This document shows, piece after piece, positions 34,001 through 43,339 of a stretch of DNA of 64,000 bases. This stretch comes from Siderastrea radians (lineage: Eukaryota > Cnidaria > Anthozoa > Scleractinia > Rhizangiidae), in NCBI GenBank assembly GCA_964017195.1, contig OZ024897.1:40255351-40319350 (forward strand), read 5' to 3'. A program made the translations under genes and the position numbers. The notes beneath the pieces were generated by a model. That model was given only the letters and a program-made list of their open reading frames with translations. It had not been told where the DNA came from and did not search any database. Within the stretch, counting starts at the first letter, position 1. Each line of letters begins with the position of its first letter.

Positions 34001-35733
34001 ACCTCAACTTTTAGTGGCCCTGGACAATTTTTAATCACCACTGGCGACCGTGCCACCGTCAAGTTTTAACCCTGATGCAAGGTGACCTATAAGCATTGGT
34101 CATGGAGCCTGGTACTAATCTTTATTTATCCTAAATCGAGGCCTGTCTTAGACTTTGATTAAATAAACAGCCTTGCCTGTTTTCTCAAGAATACTGTTTT
34201 TCAGCCCAAAACAAACTCGCACCTGTCATCAGCGACAGCGTCCTGAAGAAATGACTCAAATCTGGCTTGAGTCCGTTGGCGTGCCTTCAACACTCTGGAG
34301 CTCTCCCCAGATACTACTGATAAGGAAATGTTATAAACTTTAAACAAATGTTAAAACTCAAAATATCTACTTAAAAAAATTACATTATATGTTAAAAAGG
34401 CACCATCCTGTAATTTGTGTTTCTGGCCCTGTTTGAACTCCCTAATTTACCGATTTTATAGGAACCAAGACAATATACTTACACTGATCAGTTGATCCAG
34501 ACACTTCACCCTAAAAAAGCACAAAAGGTATTTATAAATTTTGTTCATGCATATATATGTATAAGGCATGCATGCTCTGACTGGTGCAACCGTTTCAGAT
34601 AAGGTTACAGACTATGTAAACACAAGCATGACATCAAGTAAGATTTGTTTAGCTTATAATTAATATGAAAGAAATTTCATAGAAAATCGTATGCATGCTT
34701 AGATACTCCTTTTCACCCTTTTCATGTCATTGCCATGTGTTAAACTGAGTTTTTGTCAGACCAGTTACACAAAACGTTCTATAGTTTTGCGATTCATGCC
34801 TGAAGCCTCTGTGCTCAAGCTCTCCAATGACAAACCTGTGATTCTAAGTTTGATTTGGCCCTCCTGTGTTTCTTCTTTTTACTTGACCCCGGAGCATCAT
34901 CTGGAACAAAAAGCACACATTTATATATTCTAAAATAACAAAACATTATTAAGACTTTTTGATTACAAGTGTGTTTTAATTTTCATGGCCAATAATATTT
35001 ATTTCATTGCTGAATGCATACCAAAGACTTTTCCAAGCATAATTTGCCAGCTATGATTTGACACCATTACTTGGCTTTAATAATGTGACTTGTTTTTGCA
35101 GTTGCCTGAAAGTGGTGGAAAGAAACATTCTGTATTTCCATTTTCATTATCTCAAACCTTTTCCCTGTCCCCAGGAGACTCGAGATAATTGGACTCCACC
35201 GCGTTTTCTATCATCTGCATTCTTCTGCGATCACGAACAAATTTTTAGTGGTGCTCTTAACCTGACCTTCCTTGATCAGAAATGGATGACCCACTTTTGC
35301 AGGAGGAAGAAGTCAACAAAAACATAGTAAATAAATCAATAAATAAATATATATATATATATATATATAAATAATAAAAATAGATTGGGCAAAATCTTTT
35401 TGATATCTATAAAAAAGAAAATATTCAAATTTTGCTTATAAACAGCTGCTCTTTGGAGTCAATCAGCTGCAGATATAACTCCAATCAGCTGTTCAAAGCT
35501 GGATTTGTAACGACTTTCAGAAATAAAAGAATTTCATCGTCGTGTGTTTAAATGACTGCAAAACTACACCAACATTTTACACATGCACGTGTCTGCAAGT
35601 TTTACTGTAGATGGAGCGTTTAATACTCACTGTCGGCAACGAGTTTTTCACTCGGTGCTCCCATGCATAGTTACCGGTACATGTACTAGTGCTGTACATT
35701 TACAAGCAGATTTTCAAGCTCACCTGTCGCCAT
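7436..35733 (-). CDS. AHI1: Jouberin (AHI1) orthologue, complete, 34 coding exons
   Basis: Jouberin is a scaffold of the ciliary transition zone and basal body needed for ciliogenesis and ciliary signalling; human mutations cause Joubert syndrome. I built 34 exons by hand from splice sites. Every junction keeps phase, and the total of 3,660 nt encodes 1,219 residues, close to the human protein (about 1,200). Order: Lys-rich N terminus (1-233), conserved central region (about 234-506, with [39 protein letters not shown] and [11 protein letters not shown]), seven WD40-like repeats (507-843), a Pro/Ser/Thr-rich linker with a short helical segment (844-1073), SH3 (1074-1127) and a basic tail ending in PRRPKKR. 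The ATG at 35733 opens a 10-nt coding exon (ATGGCGACAG). Its promoter region is shared with the divergent asparaginase gene. Identity is secure; the exact bounds of the smallest exons are less so. Confidence 0.95.
8130..8475 (+). repeat. Degenerate minisatellite in AHI1 intron 32
   Basis: Imperfect tandem units of about 35-45 bp built around GCGCTTGGCACCGGTTACACG-like and GTTTTCCCGCG motifs, at least seven copies. The ORFs across it are frame shadows of the repeat. Confidence 0.6.
8770..9860. other. AHI1 intron 31, no further feature
   Basis: Intronic sequence between exon 32 (8626-8714) and exon 31 (9866-10028). I see no gene or element with clear ends here. Confidence 0.4.
10055..10165. 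repeat. Short tandem repeat next to the SH3 exon
   Basis: Four to five copies of a roughly 22-bp unit (CCTTGTCAGACAAGATCATA and variants with ACCTGTCAGACAGGAT), beginning 27 bp from the exon 31 acceptor. The CTTGTC-GACAAG core is itself palindromic. Confidence 0.6.
10797..11000. mobile_element. Possible small inverted-repeat element in AHI1 intron 30
   Basis: AATGACGTCACAAGTCCCGC at the left pairs imperfectly with GCGGTACTTGTGACTCTGTC at the right, about 200 bp apart. No convincing target duplication was found. Confidence 0.35.
13400..14207. mobile_element. Pogo/Tigger-like non-autonomous element in AHI1 intron 26
   Basis: The left end TACAGTGGAATTCCGATTTT and the right end ATTCGGGATTCCACTG are inverted copies. 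CAGTGGAA-CCGA termini are typical of the pogo branch of Tc1/mariner; a TA precedes the left end but not the right. Subterminal GTTCGAAAAATCGGGAG units repeat in both orientations. No transposase frame remains. Confidence 0.6.
14743..14960 (-). mobile_element. tRNA-derived SINE with a long (TTTA)n tail
   Basis: Read on the minus strand, the head (about 14960-14850) has a tRNA-like A box (ACTCGGTTGAGCAACGCG) and B box (GGTCATGGGTTTCGTTCC), then AGCCACC and directly (TTTA)n, about 105 bp, at 14847-14743. The AAAT microsatellite seen on the plus strand is therefore the SINE tail. Located in AHI1 intron 25, same orientation as the gene. Confidence 0.7.
15690..16113 (+). mobile_element. LINE 3' fragment (CR1/L2-like) with (AAT)n tail
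   Basis: The frame encodes a typical RT-domain C terminus ([20 protein letters not shown] followed by [12 protein letters not shown]). It is followed by a stem-loop AGCGCCTAGAGCTGAATTGTATAGGCGCT and a tail of (AAT)n then (ATT)n (16032-16113). The 3' stem-loop plus a simple-repeat tail is a CR1/L2 trait. Antisense to AHI1, intron 23. Confidence 0.8.
16620..16730 (+). repeat. Dispersed repeat fragment
   Basis: CCCTGAAGAAGGGTCCTAAA followed by CCGAAATGTCGGCTAGAATCC resembles the EEG-xxx-ETSAR-type end seen in many coral retroelement copies. No boundaries could be set. Confidence 0.3.
16745..16975. mobile_element. MITE-like element with CGTTTTTGCCG inverted repeats
   Basis: CGTTTTTGCCGTCCACACTA (about 16782) is complemented by TAGTGTAGACGGTCGGCAAA (about 16895), with outer GCGTTTTC / GAAAACGC-type motifs and a right end GACGGGGCCTAAA. 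The left end is degraded. Intron 22 of AHI1. Confidence 0.5.
17930..18200 (+). mobile_element. tRNA-derived SINE split by a MITE
   Basis: A box region AACAGCTCAGTGGTTGGAGC and B box CCTTGGTTCGATTTCCGTCG, then CGCGGACTCAG and an oligo-T stretch, are those of one tRNA-like SINE. They are separated by the 173-bp MITE at 17964-18136. Without the insert and one target copy, the spacing between boxes is normal for a tRNA gene. Confidence 0.7.
17964..18136. mobile_element. 173-bp MITE with 9-bp target duplication, inserted in a SINE
   Basis: Ends CAGACTCGTACCCAGTCGCT and its complement ending GTACGAGTCTG. Direct repeats CGTCCGACC at 17955-17963 and 18137-18145 are identical. The whole element is one long hairpin (GAGGCGCGCGGGGTGA pairs with TCACCCCGCGCGCCTC). 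A 9-bp duplication suggests Mutator-like mobilisation. Intron 20 of AHI1. Confidence 0.85.
19399..19625 (+). mobile_element. tRNA-derived SINE
   Basis: GGTTGGTAGCACGGTCGAGTGGTTAGGCC gives an A-box-like start and GTCCCGAGTTCAACTCG a B-box-like end, with a body to about 19625 containing a second GTTCAATTCGAAG copy. Intron 18 of AHI1, antisense to the gene. Boundaries are approximate. Confidence 0.5.
21928..22330. mobile_element. Pogo-like element remnant
   Basis: TACACTGGAACCCCAATAAT at the left, with subterminal CGTTATAACGAA-type motifs; towards the right, ACCGGGGTTCGTTATAACGTGG lies in the inverted sense. The CACTGGAACCCC terminus is pogo/Tigger-like. The right end is eroded, next to the larger element beginning at 22385. 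Confidence 0.45.
23050..24480. other. Interior of the intron-13 element, no gene seen
   Basis: AT-rich sequence with a C15 run (about 23078-23092) and scattered short ORFs without family resemblance. Nothing else is supported. Confidence 0.4.
24796..24817. promoter_or_regulatory. Paired consensus CRE sites
   Basis: Two perfect TGACGTCA octamers at 24796-24803 and 24810-24817, separated by CTAACG, form an extended palindrome. TGACGTCA is the CREB/ATF site. It lies deep in AHI1 intron 13 within repeat DNA, so a promoter role is only a possibility. Confidence 0.35.
25470..26272. mobile_element. Element with AGCGGAGCC ends inserted in the satellite
   Basis: AGCGGAGCCAGCGCGC at the left and GGGGGGCTCCGCT at the right are inverted. 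The body starts with GGAGCTCCATTCCTAAGGAA and a (GTCC)n run (about 25588-25609), and contains a tRNA-like stretch at 26085-26145 followed by a T-rich tract. This family is familiar as a repeat in coral genomes; its class is unknown to me. Confidence 0.55.
26085..26145 (+). repeat. tRNA-like segment (SINE head or tRNA relic)
   Basis: AATGGCCAAGTGGACTAATA resembles an A box. GGCTTCATACGCC could be an anticodon arm with CAT, and CCCAGGTTCGGGT a B box. No acceptor stem closes, and a T-rich run follows, so this is not a functional tRNA gene. Confidence 0.45.
30575..31145. repeat. Purine/pyrimidine-asymmetric tract filling AHI1 intron 8
   Basis: About 570 bp of almost pure A/G on the plus strand (GGAGAGGGGAGAACAGGGAG and similar), so the AHI1 pre-mRNA is C/U-rich there. 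It fills the intron between exons 8 (31160-31298) and 9 (30503-30566). The long C/T-biased ORFs on the minus strand are composition artefacts. Confidence 0.85.
31800..32190. repeat. Alternating inverted-repeat array
   Basis: A block with core CAAAACAAAGACCTCATCGA and its complement occurs five to six times in alternating orientation, spaced about 60-110 bp, with CTTGCCAACTGACAAAG links. This creates several nested hairpins. AHI1 intron 6. Confidence 0.7.
32697..32781 (-). mobile_element. tRNA-derived SINE head
   Basis: On the minus strand, GAGTCTCCCAGTAACTCAGT, TGGTTAGAGAG (A box region), GACCGGTGTACGG and CATGGGTTCGATTCCCGCC (a canonical B box) occur in tRNA spacing. Same strand as AHI1, intron 5. 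An acceptor-stem match is not evident. Confidence 0.6.
33339..34074. mobile_element. hAT-like non-autonomous element in AHI1 intron 4
   Basis: The ends CAGGGCTGAAAATTAAC and GTTTTAACCCTG are inverted. Subterminal TTTTTAGTGGCCC and GGTCGC motifs repeat near both ends. CAGGG termini are hAT-like. The flanks ACGCAA and ATGCAA are a weak 5-of-6 match, so the target duplication is unproven. Confidence 0.55.
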
Positions 35734-36262
35734 GAAATTCTCTTATTCTTAGAAGCAACAAAAATGGTTCTTCCTTTCGCTGTGCCTTTTAGGTCATCGT
35801 AGTCTTACTCATAACGCAAAAACGCTCCAATATCATGCAAAGCATTTAAAAGATGAACAGTTTCCTGCACGATATGAGACGATTACACCAAATTCGAAGC
35901 CAAACCAAACGTTATTAGAAGTCGTCAACTTAGTTCCGTCAACAAACAGGCGCATGTTAAAGGTCTCATACCTAAAACTGTAACAACAGAGGGCAACTAC
36001 TCGGCAGTAAAGTAGTGGAAAGCTTAGATGAAAGTTTTGGGCGCCATTTTTATCTAAACTATGCTTTCCGTTGTGCACGACACATATGTTGTTACATGCA
36101 GGAAAATACTTTCAACAACATACCGCTGCACGTCATGGCTGCGGGCTTTTTGGTTTACCAAATTTTATGTTCATGTGACTGTCATGAATATTATGTTAGT
36201 GATTTATTGTCCCGTTTTACCAGAAATACGGGACGGAGATTTTAAACTTTGCCCCACTCAAG
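35734..36262. promoter_or_regulatory. Divergent promoter region between AHI1 and ASRGL1-like gene 1
   Basis: 529 bp separate the start codons of two head-to-head genes. I see no TATA box at a useful distance from either start. A shared bidirectional promoter is inferred from the spacing alone. Confidence 0.5.
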
Positions 36263-39200
36263 ATGGAACCCTGCATCATCATCCATGGTGGCTCAAGAAC
36301 GATATTGGATGATGCTAAGAAGGAAAGCTACCGACAGGGTGTTCAACAGGCAGCTAGGAAAGGCTATGAAGTACTTCTTGAGGTATTAAGCTTATAAACT
36401 AAATTTCAGAATACCCGGCCACTTATTTCCATCTCATTGAATAACACAAGTGCCTATTGTGTTATGCCTCGTTCTTTAAAGCGTTCCGACACATGCAAAT
36501 GAAGTGGCTGGGTATTCTGAAATTGCTCCACACATGGGGTTCTAAGACTTCATCACATATTTCAGCACTTCTAGGGTTGGCCTTTTCTAGGCTCTCAGGT
36601 TGTTGCTGAACAGCAATGTGAAACTGATTTAATTCAGGAGGTCAGAACTGGACCTTCGGGTTTACCTCGGTGTAAGAACCTGACAAGATTTTCTTTGTTT
36701 GTTAGCTTTTGTTTTGCTGTACGGTATTGTTTAAAATGTTTTTGTTTCCTTTGTTTTACGTCATCCGTGAGTTTCACAGGTTCTTACACCGAGGTAAAGC
36801 CGGACCTTCCCTTGAGTCCTTGGACATTTTATTTTTCTTTTGTCAGCAGAGATGTGATTTTCTGTCTCAAGGAACCCATTATTGGGAAAATAAATATAAC
36901 TGGCCTTATGTTCAGGGGGAAGGAAGCTAATGTTATACATGTAGGAGGGTCTTTGGTTTAATCTCAGCTTATTTCAGTGGAGCCTCAGACCTTTTGATCT
37001 TTTGAATAGCTGACTTCTAAACCACCTTGCCTCCACCTACTGGTACTGGTACAAGTACCTACTGGAACTGAGCAAGCTGTTGCCTGCTCGAAAGGTAGCC
37101 TCCACTTCATCCTACATGCATGTCTTTTGAAATAATCCATTATAGAGTGGCAGTGCTGTAGATGCAGTTGAGGCAGCTGTGAGGTTTATGGAGGATAACC
37201 CAATTTTTAATGCTGGACATGGGTGTGCACTTACAGAGGAAAACACTGCAGAGCTGGATGCTTTTATCATGGATGGACACAACTTAGCAACTGGTAAGAA
37301 AGCTAATTAGTCTTCTTCATTACTTATCAGTGCAGTTTCTCTTTTGTAGCAGTATCAACTGAAGGGTCCAATTGAAAGTCTTTTCCGATCCAACTTTCCA
37401 CTGTTAATTTTTGTTTCATTCCACCATCCCCATACCAGTCATAATCCCATCTCACATTGTGTGGTGAAAGTGGAGAAGAGTTGTGATGTTATCATTAATT
37501 TTCTTTAAGGCATTGATTTCAATGCATAATTATCCTGATTCTCTCAAAGGCTTATTTCTACAGCACCCTAACCCATTTTATACAATTGTAGCATCTAACA
37601 TCCCCTGTTGATTTTAAGCCTCATCCTGCCATTGTAATAGACCCTTGTTATCGGCTATAGCTAAACCCAATCTCTTTCTTCATTGGCCAGAGTGGATAAT
37701 AAACTTTTAAAGCACCCAGTAAAGGTGGATAGATTCCACCAAGAATCTAGTAAGTTAAAAAGTTGTGTCCAGTCCCCTAGTTTGAACATGCGAGGTGGCT
37801 ATTATCAAGGCCAGTAGCATGAGCCAACAAGATGTATCACAACTCCCCCCCCCCTCCTGGAATGAGATCTGACTCCACCAGTATCACAACTACTCCCATC
37901 TGAAAGAGATCTGAGTCCATCAGTATTACAAGTACTCCCCCCTGAAAGAGATCCGAGTCCATCAGTATTACAACTACTCCCCCCTGAAAGAGATCCGAGT
38001 CCATCAGTATTACAACTACTCCCATCTGAAAGAGATCTGAGTCCATCAGTATTACAACTACTCCCCCCTGAAAGAGATCCGAGTCCATCAGTATTACAAC
38101 TACTCCCCCCTGAAAGAGATCCCAGTCCATCAGTATCACAAACTACCCCCCCTGAAAGAGATCCGAGTCTATTAGTATCACAACTACCCCCCTGAAAGAG
38201 ATCAGAGTCCATCAGTATCACAGCTACTCCCCCCTGAAAGAGTTCCCAGTTCATCACAGGGTTTAACCCTTAGCATTTTCTGCTGGTACCAATTTATATA
38301 CCTGGGTAAAGATAGACCATGTGGATTAGTTTTTCTTGTCTCAGGAAACCACCTTCCCATCTTCTGACTGAATGTTTGCTACACTACCTTGCATCAATTA
38401 AACTCCATTTCGCATTTGCATAATTCCTCCCTGACATCATCAAAATTGTTAGTGTCCCAGGCTTGTTTTGAAAGTGTAAGGACTGACTAGGCTAGCCATC
38501 GAAGTCACATACAGACTGTATGTACAGCTACCTCTCCTTGCTCTGTGATTTGACATACAATGCAAGAGAGACATCCAATCTTTTGTGAAACACCCCTGGC
38601 ATGTTAACCTGAGACTTCTGAAGGAAAACTCAACCAGATGTAAATGTACTGACCTAGTTAGCCTACTGGACTGAAATGCCCATTAACCCTTTGTATCCTA
38701 AGAGTGACCAACTTTAAATTTCTCCTGACACTATCAATACAAAATCAAAAGAATAGGATATGAGAATGAATAAAATGATCACCAAAGGGAAATTGGTTTG
38801 ATCTTTTAACAAATTCTGTCAAATAGTACAGCGTAACTATAAAAAAATGTAGGGAGATCAGTAAGGAGAGTTTGTCTGTTAATACCGGGATTTAAAGGGT
38901 TAATTAAGGCTACAGTAGGAACTGCTGTCTTTTCCTGAAGTTGTCATGAAACTTTCAGGCGCAGTTACCTGTGTGGAAGCTATTGCTAATCCAGTGTCAC
39001 TCGCACGGCGAGTCATGGAAGACACCTCTCATTGCCTGTTAGCTGGTGAAGGAGCACTGAAGTTTGCTAAGAAAATAGGATTTCCACTACTCAAGAACCC
39101 ACTAGAACTTGCTACGGAAGAATCACATGAGCGTTCTAGAGATGCTGAGATATACCTAGGAACTGCTGAGAAGTATGAGAATACCAGTGCTACAGAGAAC

Positions 39201-41515
39201 AACGATGCTGTGACTGGACAGGGATTTGATACTGTAGGGGCAGTGGCTTTGGATTCAAATGGAAGACTTGCAAGTGCTACTTCTACAGGTATTTGGGAGT
39301 CACAGAGAACAACAATTGCTTTCAGCTGCATAATTATTGGGTATTATCATATGACTTATATTGCCCCTTATGCTTCACTTCAAAACTGTTCAGAAAATCT
39401 CTGTATTAGTAACCTGCGATCAGGCTCTATTTTCGTTTCACTCGGTGAAACATTCCGGCGGGAAAGGTGAAACGAAAAATAGAGCCTCAAACTCAGCCTG
39501 ATACAATTCTTCTACGGAACGTCTACCGCCCACTTTTTTGATTGATTGACATTAAACGAAACAGCCAATCAAAATTTCTTCTGCTTGCATGATCCTCAGT
39601 ATGCAAATTTCCCATAACGGCAATTAGCAGAACATCACGCAAATGTTGGCAAAAATAAGAAAATCACAGGCTACGATAAATCTTGGCACTAGCGTTCAAA
39701 TTTACAACTTGAAGGTACGCGCTCCGGTATTGTACATAGTTGCTCTGTCTGAGCTGAAACTGAATGAAAATCCACAACACGACGAGGTTGTCATGTACCA
39801 AAAGATGCTGCATGTTTGAATCCTTTCTCATTTCAGGTGGCATCCGGAAATATTCTCTACGCATTTGTCAACGATTTTCTGCGTAAAATACCTTGGGAAA
39901 TTAAGAGAAATACCTTCAGTTTCACTCTTTAGAAAAAAGATATCAATAAAACCGTTTATAAACAAACGAGTGTTTTGTAATTTAATTTAGTTCCAGAAGT
40001 GATGAATATTTGAGATTACCAGCGAATTTCATCTCTAAACAGCAGCGAATTTTAAAACGAAGAACATTTATTATAAGCCTAGTCAGATCCTTTGATATCA
40101 ATGTCAGAGATCATTAAAACGACATTATTAACACTGAATGAATAAACTGAAAGTCTTTATTACTTAGGTAAAAATAAATACAGCATCTCGCTGAGTGCGG
40201 CTCTCACTAAACAGCAGCTTATCGTTAAGTTTACGGAATTATCGGTTGACTTGTTGATCGCTCTTGGCGAAAGATACTGCTGTTCGTTTTGTTTCGTAAA
40301 ACGCGGAAACAACCACTACTCTGCTTATATTTTCAATACTAGCTGAAAGCCTTCAAATGAAAATTTGGAGACACGATGCGATAAAACGGGATACATAATT
40401 CACTGTTGCTGTACTTCTCTGCTCCGAGTGAAAGACAGCTTGCGTCAAACCGGACGCCATTCTCAGGAGAGAAAGAAATGATGACAATTCTCCTAGAACG
40501 ATGAGAATATCTTTGCGCGACACGTTTACGTCGGCAGACTTGTTCCTTGGCCATGGCGGTCGGATAGAAAATTGTGAGCAAGTCTCGTAGTCAATTTACT
40601 TCCGTTGACAGCTCTATTGTTAAAGGGCCAATCAGATTGCGAGATTCCCGCGGCCAAAATTTGGCCGCCGACACGAACTCTTGTGAGAGATTGTATCAGG
40701 CCCTATTTTAGCGAGCGACCCACGTAAGAGAATATGAGAGCGATGCTAAAATTCGGCCTGATCGCAGGTTACTGTATTAGAGGCTGTATGCATACATGTA
40801 AGTGTGAATGGCACAAAAAAAGCTGTATGGCCCTGCGCTAGGTATATAGAGTAAGGAATGGCCCCGTGTGATGTTACATGTAATTTAATTGCCTTTTGCA
40901 CATGCTTATTGTTGTATCTCAATTTTGACGTCAAAGTGACCAATGATGGTAAGCAACATTTAATTTAGGTAATTTTTACTCTGGAAATCCAGAATGCTGT
41001 GAGCTTGAGGTAAATATTTTCCCAAGGTAGGCTGAGTCATCTCAGTGCATGTACAGTCAAACTCAAAACATTGGTAGAACAAAATTGTGGAGTATACATA
41101 TGATGACATCCACACGTTGTTTAGTAATATAGTTACTCTAAATGTTCTTTCAGGTGGACTACCCAAGAAGATGCTTGGCAGAGTTGGTGATACACCTTTG
41201 GTTGGATGTGGGGGGTATGCCAATACTGTGGCAGCTGCTTCTACGACTGGACATGGAGAATCAATCATGAAAACAGTTCTGGCTTGGGATGTAGTTCGAA
41301 ACATAGAGGATGGCTTGAACCCCATGCAGGCTTGTGCAAAGTCTGTTAATAAAATGGTCTCCTCGATTCAAGGTGTTGGTGGTGTAATCTGTCTTAACAA
41401 GAATGGGGAGTTTGGACGAGCTTTTTCCTCCAAGCAAATGGCTTGGGCTTCCGTTAGGGGTTCTGTGGTTAAATTTGGTTTAGAGAGAGGTGAAGAGCGG
41501 GAGGTTCCTCTTTAG
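36263..41515 (+). CDS. ASRGL1: Isoaspartyl peptidase/L-asparaginase (ASRGL1-like), copy 1
   Basis: A member of the Ntn-hydrolase family that hydrolyses L-asparagine and isoaspartyl dipeptides after self-cleavage into alpha and beta chains. Four exons: 36263-36382, 37146-37293, 38959-39288, 41154-41515 (phases 0, 1, 1), 319 residues. Seen: IIIHGGSR near the N terminus, FNAGHGCALTEE, ANPVSLARRVME, and the autocleavage site FDTVGAVALD with the nucleophile Thr at about residue 181. Also present are SATSTGG, GRVGDTPLVGCGGYA and TTGHGESIM, so all expected catalytic and substrate-contact motifs are there. The start ATG is the only one before the HGG motif. Introns 1 to 3 contain a MITE, a 42-bp minisatellite and a 1.36-kb element respectively. 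A second copy lies 3.1 kb downstream. Confidence 0.93.
36658..36801. mobile_element. 144-bp MITE with 8-bp target duplication
   Basis: GGGTTTACCTCGGTGTAAGA and the complement ending CCGAGGTAAAGCC are near-perfect inverted ends. Direct repeats GGACCTTC at 36650-36657 and 36802-36809 are identical. An 8-bp duplication fits hAT-type or similar mobilisation. Intron 1 of asparaginase copy 1. Confidence 0.85.
37833..38254. repeat. 42-bp minisatellite, about 10 copies
   Basis: Unit of 42 bp with core CTCCCCCCTGAAAGAGATCC and GAGTCCATCAGTATTACAAC. Because 42 is a multiple of three, both minus-strand long ORFs here are repeat artefacts. The array grades at its right end into a dispersed coral repeat (TCATCACAGGG, then GGTACC-TTTATATACCTGGGT to about 38355), which is evidently its source. 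Confidence 0.88.
39410..40771. mobile_element. 1.36-kb transposon with 9-bp target duplication (Mutator-like)
   Basis: TAACCTGCGATCAGGC (39410) and GCCTGATCGCAGGTTA (ending 40771) are perfect 16-bp inverted repeats, with identical direct repeats CTGTATTAG at 39401-39409 and 40772-40780. Subterminal CCTGATACAAT and ATTGTATCAGG also pair, and a small hairpin (CTATTTTCGTTTCAC with its complement) sits inside the left end. A minus-strand ORF (40339-40581) begins MAKEQVCRRKR from an internal ATG and has no recognised match; it may be an exon relic. Intron 3 of asparaginase copy 1. Confidence 0.85.
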
Positions 41516-43330
41516 AACATTCATTAAATGCAAAGCCAAATCAGCACAGAGGAGTTACCATACTAACACCCCACTGATACAACACTGTATCATTATTTTT
41601 CTGGCCTTATTTTATTCAGATCAAACAAAAGCTCGTGCTGTCATTTTCATTACCTGAAAACCCTCCGAGGGTTAAACCAATCAATAGCAGAAATATATAA
41701 TATAAATATAGAAAAGCAGAATTACGATATTTATGATTTTCGACAACAATTTGACTTTCTTAAACGGGCTGCGTCACGACGATTTTGCTATTTTAGGTCA
41801 ATTCCGTGCTAAAGTCATTACTATGTACCTTTACTTATACACAAAATGCTCCTTTAAAATAGACTGCGAGTAGTCTCTAATTTTGGCGATGCCGATTGTG
41901 GGGCGGGCAAAATACACACGCGCGCGCGAAATTTCGAGGAGACGCGACCATTGGCAGCGACAGATGGGGGGAAACAGTTTCAGTCCAATAAGATAGTCTT
42001 TAATAACAATGCCAGACCATTATTTTTGGAATTCAATTGACGCGAAGACATTTTTTAGCATTTTAAAAAATACTAACATAGCGTGACATAACCCCTTTAA
42101 GCCGCATTAAATGCTTTAATTGAAAATTGATTTATACATACGTGTATTAAGTGTATTAAGACAAATTATGAAGATTGTTTTGAGCATCTTTTTCTCATTA
42201 ATACCTGTACAGTGTATATGGCACTGGTGCCAAGTATATTTAAATATTAAAAAGGATAATTATGGTGACCAAGCTTGATCTTCTTAATTGATCGGCGTAT
42301 CAAGTTATTTCTACTACTTCTAGGATGTTGAGACATCTATTTATCCGATACCATCTCTTACATGTTAGTGAAAATTTGTACTTATCGCAGACTCATAATG
42401 AAGTTTCTAAGCAAAAACCCTCAGTGCCATCATGTGGTATACGTAGGCTTGGTTGAGTCTTCCAAAATGAGGTGCTTTGTGAGTGTTAAGCTACGAAGTG
42501 TGTAACAGCCAGTATTTTGAGTGCTCTGAAATGATGATGTCATACAAGGTATTCGAAATGCATTGTTAAAGTTAGTCCCTGGGGCACTCTGTAAATGTTT
42601 GGGTGGTGTGCCGCTGGAACTCTGAGAGCCTCACCTAGTCCATACCATATGCAGCTGCATTGTGTAATCGAGAGTAGACACCAAGAATCCCTTCCCTATC
42701 CCAGGCTTGGCAATTGTCAATCCCTGGTTTCCTGATAAATGATGACCCTATTCTAGACTAAAACCCTCTGATATCTAAAACCTATTCCAGACTAAACTGG
42801 TTGAAAACCATCAGCAGCACATACCCATATAGCGTATATATTAGTACCCCCACTGCAGGGTTGAAGTGAGAATTGATTTAAGAGAGTTGCTCAAGCCTTC
42901 TGTCACAAGATAAAATGTTGAATTATGAGAACAGGGAGCCTGTTCTAGGTTCGCAGATTTCGGCTGGGGGTTCTAATCTGAGGGGTAAATCCGCCAGGAC
43001 ACCAGGATGTAAGGGCAACCTCGCGAGGTAACCCACCATCTTCTGCGGACATTTCTGCCATTTAATGCCGAGCAAGCTGAGGTAAAACTGATTGTGCAAG
43101 TTTGCCAAAATAGTCGAAGTCTTTATGATTCATCGCCTAACCTGTGCCCCATAAATGAAAAGACAGGGAATCACGGCCCATGCATGGCTTTAAGTCTCAA
43201 GTTACCATACCATACCATACCATTTAATTAACCACATTTCGTAAGATATTGTGATTACTATGTTATCCCCCAGTTCAACAGGAACGGGGTAATTTTCGGC
43301 TTAAAATAATTTCCTTTTGTCACCGCGGAA
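41516..43330. other. Intergenic between asparaginase copies, no gene seen
   Basis: Low-complexity AT-rich sequence with an (ACCAT)n run at about 43205-43223. A 61-codon minus-strand ORF (42923-43108) has no recognisable features. Confidence 0.4.
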
Positions 43331-43339
43331 TTCGGCCCG

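Larger units (their letters stand above)
30503..35733 (-). other. AHI1: AHI1 exons 1-9: Lys-rich N terminus
   Basis: Exons on the minus strand: 35724-35733, 34836-34900, 34483-34510, 34223-34316, 32952-33009, 32528-32615, 31532-31685, 31160-31298, 30503-30566. They encode low-complexity, charged sequence with runs such as [23 protein letters not shown] and [12 protein letters not shown], as in the poorly conserved N terminus of vertebrate AHI1. This part carries likely nuclear-localisation-type basic clusters. Conservation is too low to fix every boundary by homology; phase agreement and good splice sites are the support. Confidence 0.8.

Noticed and set aside
37805..38257. 150- and 100-codon minus-strand ORFs
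   Set aside because: Periodic 14-residue peptides produced by the 42-bp minisatellite.
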